Shown: in pieces, positions 59,169-64,000 of the stretch | How positions within the stretch are numbered: the first letter of the stretch is position 1 | Layout: every line of letters starts with the position of its first letter | Assembly: GCA_014529385.2 (NCBI GenBank) | Contig: CM043942.1 | Span: 28,389,469-28,453,468, forward strand | Length of the DNA: 64,000 bases | Source of the DNA: Adiantum capillus-veneris | Taxonomy: Eukaryota; Streptophyta; Polypodiopsida; Polypodiales; Pteridaceae | Direction of reading: 5' to 3' | Notes under the pieces: model-generated | Seen by the model: the letters and a program-made list of their open reading frames with translations, nothing else | Database searches by the model: none | Told to the model about the DNA's origin: nothing | Position numbers and translations under genes: made by a program

Positions 59169-60391
59169 TCATACCGTTTGAAATGAGCTTGTCACCCTTT
59201 GAAACCAATTGTTCCAGTTGGTAATAGGTGAGGATTTTTGCCAGTAGTTTTCTATTACCCTAGGTGCCTCGTCGAGTTGCAAGGGTGGTAAGGTACTCTC
59301 CCAGGATCGAACTTGAAGTGGTTCATCAGGTGATTCTTGAACACTGGGAGGTGTGGATTCTTTTGTAGCTTCATGGAGGTCCACTACTATAGATGGAGGC
59401 TGTGTACAAGCTTTTACCTCTATGGATGTATTACATGAGGAGCTAGAAGCTTCATGGGACTCCCCCCTTCCTGAGCTGGGTGGAACAAATCGTTCTTTCT
59501 TTGGTACCCAAACTAGCTCTGGAGCGGGTGTGTAGCATTCTCTAATTTTTTTCTTTCCACGATCATTGATTCGTTTTGGAGCTACGCGGTTGGGCTCACT
59601 TGGGTCAGGTGATAGGTAAGAGCACAATCTACGTTTTGGCACCCAGATTTGATCATTTCCTTGATAGTAGCCTTGGGCTTCCAATAGTCGTTTAGGGATC
59701 CATCGCAACATTTTCTTACTTTTCTTGGAGCGAGTGGTACGTTTCTTACAAGGCTTCTATTTTTTAGCACTAGCTATGGTCACTAAAGAAGCTTTAGGGA
59801 CCCACTTGTATGTTTTCTTCGTTACATTAGGATGAGTCTTGTCAGAAGCGATATGCATTGCATGTAGCATATTTAAGGGTACAGGAATTTCATCCCCCTC
59901 AGGTGTTACCAGGTCGTCCCCTTATTTCCCCAAGTGCCTATGGTTGCTGCTAGGTGGACCCAATCCACATTGTCCGACTCAGTCATCCCCGGTAGGATAT
60001 CCATATGGACACTCTTTGGGGGCGTGGGATCCACGTGCGATGTGAAAGGAGAGTCCACTTCCCCACCCCCTTCGTGTGCTTCATTTGCATCAGGTTCCGA
60101 GCGAGTAGCTCTACCTAATGTTTCCATGAAACGGCTAAACATACTAGTACTAGGCTGTGGAGCTTCGGGAGGTGCATGGCCTTCTCTCTCAGTGTTTTGG
60201 GTAGGGTATGCTTCCATGATTTCTGAGTCGGAGGAGGAATCACTAGCGGCTATTTTAGGGTCTTGGGTGGTGCTACCTTGTGTCCCCGCTGAGGGTCTAG
60301 AGCCTATCGTGGATGGGTAATGGGTGTCCGTATGAACAGAGGCACCCTCAATATGCTCGTGTTCTAGCACCCGCCCAGAGCGTAGGTTCAT
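59169..60391 (-). pseudogene. Element H gag-like protein with WVPK repeats, two breaks
   Basis: It starts MNLRSGRVLEHEHIEG at 60391, a start seen in plant retrotransposon gags. The first 160 residues are acidic and Ser/Pro-rich. A frame change near 59910 leads to VPLNMLHAMHIASDKTHP, then KTYKWVPKASLV, a TAG near 59760, and a basic region with LRWIPKRLLE, QIWVPKRRLC, NRVAPKRIND and LVWVPKKERF. So five W-[VI]-P-K-type units lie within about 110 residues. The end is acidic, then WNNWFQRVTSSF. No zinc knuckle. The WVPK units may bind RNA or a partner; this is a guess. Without the two breaks it would be about 400 residues. Confidence 0.6.
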
Positions 60392-60785
60392 ATGACTTGA
60401 TCCCCTAGAAGTGTCAGTGAGTGCCCGTGAAGGCTGCTCACCTAGTATTTTTGGGTGTTTTGCAACCCAAGTCTTTCCTTAATTTTACTTTTTGGTCCTT
60501 TTTTTCTGACCCGGCTATAGAATAGAGCGTATGATAGCTCAAAACGAGCGTCTCGGTCAGAGGGTCGTGCCGTGCTTTACAGCCCTCCGTTTGGTCACTC
60601 TATGCCCTCAGAATGCTTAAAACTGTCAATTTCCAGTAGAAAACTAGGCCCAAACTAGAAAGTCTAAGGGTGCAAGTGGGAAGAGAAAGTAGGAGAGGGG
60701 AGGACTTGCCCCACATGCTCTCATTCCCTCTTGAGGAGGTAGGGTATATATATAAGAGTGAGTCTAATATATAAGATTGAGGACT

Positions 60786-60820
60786 GAGGCTTGGGCTTGG
60801 GCTTGGGCTTGGGCTTGGGA
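60786..60820. repeat. Hexamer repeat (GGGCTT)5
   Basis: GGGCTT is repeated about five times in the leader of element H. It is not the plant telomere unit. Confidence 0.9.
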
Positions 60821-61004
60821 AAATGATCACGATCCCGATCTATCTTTTATACAAACCAACCCGTCCGTTTTAAGAGTCACGTTTTTTATTTTCGAAAAAT
60901 TTAACCGCCCGCTCACTCGCGTTTTTATTTTCCGAATTTTTAAAAAAAAATAAAATTTTTTTCAGAAATTTTTTTTTTTTTTAAAGAAACAATTTTAAAA
61001 AAAA

Positions 61005-61275
61005 TTCTTTGATGCAGAAAATACAGAAATTGAAAACGCAGAAATTGAAAATGCAGAAATGCATAAATTGAAAAAACGCAAGAAATGCAGAAAATTGAAA
61101 AAGCACAGAAAATGCAGAAAATTGCAGAAATTGGAACTTGACAGAAAATTAAACACAGAAAATGCAGAAATTGAAACTTGACAGAACCAGAAAATGCAGA
61201 AAATGCAAAAACGCAAGAAATGCTAACTGTGCAGTGCAAACCAGAAAACGCAGAAAACGCAAAAAACAGAAATCT
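61005..61275. repeat. Element H leader repeat (GCAGAAATTGAAAA-like)
   Basis: Variants of 'gcagaaattgaaaatgcagaaa' recur for about 260 bp between primer site and gag. On the minus strand it is T/C-rich and reads as low-complexity Phe/Cys/Ser peptide, not a gene. Confidence 0.85.
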
Positions 61276-61371
61276 CCACACAACTACACACACTCCTTCC
61301 CTGCCTTTCCTATGATAGAGATTACACCACAAGAAAGCGTAAAGTGCTAACCAAGCTTAGTGTAGAACATA

Positions 61372-61389
61372 TCCCCGACAGCGGCGCCA
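61372..61389 (-). promoter_or_regulatory. Element H primer binding site
   Basis: On the minus strand TGGCGCCGCTGTCGGGGA lies four bases inside the 5' LTR. It is close to the TGGCGCC-type site used by many plant gypsy-related elements. Confidence 0.88.
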
Positions 61390-61393
61390 AAAA

Positions 61394-61644
61394 TGTGCGC
61401 TCCTTGCCGCACTGTCGAAGCAAGGGACTTGCCGATACACCGTATGCGAGCCGCAGACGGCTCCAAGCACACAACAAGCCTAAACTAGCAAGCTCAAGAG
61501 AGCAAAGGGTGTGTCACTCACCGCTCTACGCTCGCCTTCGTGGTGGATTCCTCGCCGCGATGAAGAAGAAGCTGCAGTCGTACCGCGCTCAACCGCTTCG
61601 TCGCCGTTGTGCCTTCGTAATGCTTGATCGCACACACACTCTCC

Positions 61645-61678
<34 letters not shown>

Positions 61679-61985
61679 GACACAAGGAGGTGAAGAAGAA
61701 GAAGATGGAGATGGAGATGGAGCAAGAGCACTCTTCTATTGCACAAATGAGAGAATGAGTAAAAATTAGGTTTAGTTGGCTTTTATATGAGCTCACCCCA
61801 TTCACACTTGGGCGCCCATGCTTAGCCAACTAATCCCTTGAATGTCCCAGTTAGAGTGCGCCTCTCATCGGCGATCACTCCTACCCTTTTCCTATTGGTC
61901 CGACAAGCCCGGTACCTGACTCTACCAAATACATAATACACGTCCGCCGTAGGTGATGGGTGTCCATGAGCCGTGAGGGTTAACA
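61394..61985 (-). mobile_element. Element H 5' LTR
   Basis: 592 bp, TGTGCGCTCC...GGTTAACA, followed by the GTACC target duplication at 61986-61990. Confidence 0.95.
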
Positions 61986-64000
61986 GTACCTTACTAGCTC
62001 TCTTAGTTTGAAAATAGCATCCCTGACTTTCTTGTCCTCACATATACACATACTCATTGCCAGAATGAACTACAATGTAAATCAGGGGAATGGAAAGTGA
62101 GTGATAGTCATACACACAAACTATAGATAGAATAGGGAGTATGAAGATTATTTGAAGCATCTTGGCCAATCATGGGACTTCAGCCCATACTATTGAACGC
62201 TTCCACCCTTCTTCGCTTTTGTGAAATCTCCCTTTAGCGACCTCATGTATCTTGTTGGTGTGTGAATAGAGGCAATAGTACCCTTCACCTTATCACTCTA
62301 ATTCTTCTTTGGCTAGCATCCATGGTGCTTTAGGAAGCACAATCTTTCTATTTGGGGCACGATGTGGAGTAGCAGAGACGAAGAGACGTTTTAAAAGCCT
62401 CAAATCCTCCCTCGCACCCAAAGAGTCCTTCTTGCCGATAATGTGGTCCCATAGTGTTTGGGCTACATTCTTAAATATGTGCATGGGATCCAAGAGGTGT
62501 TGTATTTTCAAGTCCTTCCAATATGGAAGTCTTAAAAATATGGAATACCTTGACATACCTTTTGGTGGAGGACACGGACTCGGATTGTTGTTGTGGTGTT
62601 CTCCCCAAATGGTTGCCCAATCTGCATCGTGAGCTTTAGAGGGGTCTTCCCATTTGTTGGAGCCTTGTGCTTTTTATGCCCTTGGGGTAAGAAATGATGG
62701 TTGTTTGGATAGATTACCTTGCACAAGGAATCAGGCCTCTCCATCACCAACGATGGCCCGCAAGTAGGACATGCATTGTGCCTCGATGTGGACAACCCTG
62801 CATACATATCATATGGTTATAGAGATGAGTGAACTAAAGGGAGAGAGGGAAAGAGGGGGAGAGAGATAGAGGAAAGGGGGTTACCAAAAATCACTCTAAG
62901 CCCACGATAGTCGTGCATAGTCCACATAAGGATTCCCTTCACAATTGCCTCTCTCCCCCCTTTGCAAGTGAGACATCGACAATAGGAATGTCTCTCCATA
63001 ACTCGTCCAACTCCTCGATGAGGGGCTCGAGGTAGATGTCAATATTTGACACTTTGTACTTCCCTGGCACAAGCAAGGAAAGAAGTATATTGCCCTTCTT
63101 GGTTGTCTCCCATGGTGGAATATTGTAGTTGACGATCACCACAGGCCAAGTGCTCCATGAAGTAGACTTAGTGCCAAAGGGGTTGACACCATCACTTGCT
63201 AACCCAAGACTCAAGTGTCGAGGCTTCAACCCAAACTCTGGCCATTGGGTTTCGATGTGCCTCCATGCAGGTGAATCAGTAGGGACACGCATCATTCCAT
63301 CATTTGAGCGATGGTTCGTGTGCCACGCGAGAAGCTCCACGGTAGACCTGCTTTTAAACTGCATGTGTTGGATGCGAGGAATTAATGAATACCTTGAGGG
63401 GTAGGTGCACCCCGCTCACTCCTGTCTTGTATCGTGCCTCCCTGCAGACGGGACATGACGTAGCATGTGCATGCTCATTGCGGTATAGCATGCAATCGTT
63501 GATGCACGCATGGATGCGCTCATACTCAATTCCAAGTGCAGGGACATACAATCTAGCTCGTTGACGATCTGGAGGCATGTGGTGATCTTCTGGTAACATT
63601 TTTTCCATCAAACTACAACAAACATGCGTATTAGTATTATTGCTAGAAGACATCCATAAAGCGAGTTTACTCTTTATAAAAGCCACATTCCATACTTATA
63701 GAAGTAGTGCATCGACACTTGCATTACTTCAACCGAATTTTGCTTGCAAGTTGAGGACTTTCAACGATGCTCGGAGCACCGAGTACCGTGCACCGTCGTA
63801 AAAAGTGTTCGGCCACTCGTCATCAATCTATCCTCCATTTTGACAGCCCGTTTAGTGCAGGGATGACAATCCTCCTCGCACACGTCGCGCTCATTTGCTA
63901 GTAACTCATCACAAATGTCGAACATGTGCTCATCCTCTGCCTCAAAGTGTAATGGAGACGCCGTAGGAGCTGCCGAAGTACCGCACACGGGAGGATCACC
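61986..64000 (-). pseudogene. CACTA transposase E, 5' half, open at window edge
   Basis: From the right edge on the minus strand: HMFDICDELLANERDVCEEDC (about 63930), EKMLPEDHHMPPDRQRARL and IHACINDCMLYRNEHAH (63600-63460), ELLAWHTNHRSNDGMMRVP (63330), LSLGLASDGVNPFG (63220), WPVVIVNYNIPPWE (63140), PLIEELDELW (63030), MWTMHDYRGL (62930), ACPTCGPS (62775), LLDPMHIFKNVAQTLWDHI (62500) and, after an intron, a KKVRDAIFKLRELVR exon (about 62030). This is the Transposase_21 core followed by the start of DUF4218. H lies in the intron after RELVR. A frame change follows HAHATSCPVC. The N-terminal exon lies outside the window. Confidence 0.88.

Larger units (their letters stand above)
56924..61985 (-). 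mobile_element. Non-autonomous LTR retrotransposon H, 5062 bp, TSD GTACC
   Basis: LTRs of 614 bp (56924-57537) and 592 bp (61394-61985) start TGTGCGCTCC and end GGTTAACA. GTACC flanks both sides (56919-56923, 61986-61990). Primer site and polypurine tract place it on the minus strand. The interior has one gag-like frame and no protease, RT or integrase, so it needs proteins from elsewhere. It sits in an intron of CACTA transposase E. The near-identical LTRs, differing mainly in microsatellite length, indicate a recent insertion. Confidence 0.95.

Noticed and set aside
60786-60820. Telomere-like repeat
   Set aside because: The unit is GGGCTT, not the plant TTTAGGG, it is only about five units long, and it lies in the leader of element H.

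Overview
This window is almost entirely layered transposable elements and microsatellites from a large, repeat-rich eukaryotic genome, most likely a land plant. The plant call rests on a Tat-lineage Ty3/gypsy element with a second RNase H domain, CACTA elements with TNP2-type (Transposase_21 / DUF4218 / DUF4216) and TNPA-like genes, a plant-type primer binding site (TGGTATCAGAGC), and hAT transposase remains. A Penelope-like element and an L1-type coiled-coil LINE ORF1 hint at a non-flowering plant, but this is inference. No ordinary host gene, tRNA or rRNA is recognised.

Layout. 1-5252: minus-strand Ty3/gypsy element (G1), with an uninterrupted gag-pol frame running off the left edge. 5.98-7.64 kb: hAT transposase pseudogene. 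8.07-8.56 kb: eight-unit degenerate tandem repeat. 9.98-11.22 kb: LINE ORF1 and repeated 5' leader. 11.5-17.4 kb: two CACTA elements (A and B) placed tail to tail, whose CACTATAAGAG ends are 217 bp apart. 18597-28700: complete Tat-like LTR retrotransposon (G2), inserted in a TA microsatellite, with small paralogous ORFs in its leader. 29.1-30.6 kb: fragment resembling the 5' region of a CACTA transposase gene (X1). 30.7-31.6 kb: Penelope-like element (PLE), minus. 32.5-35.9 kb: LINE endonuclease/RT pseudogene. 35941-41806: truncated second G2 copy with two more paralogous leader ORFs. 41.8-42.6 and 50.65-50.96 kb: second PLE copy, split by a complete CACTA element C (42577-50651, target duplication TAC). 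51.0-54.8 kb: a second X copy followed by an internally deleted CACTA transposase (D). 55.3-56.9 and 62.0-64.0 kb: one minus-strand CACTA transposase gene (E), split in an intron by a non-autonomous LTR element H (56924-61985, target duplication GTACC).

The elements fit as a nesting history. C entered a PLE repeat whose uninterrupted copy survives at 30.7-31.6 kb. H entered E. G2 probably entered element B. The CACTA elements share GCGGTAAT-type motifs near their ends, and in C also a cluster just before the transposase gene, which suggests a common binding site for the TNPA-like protein. All calls come from reading the sequence; no database search was run.
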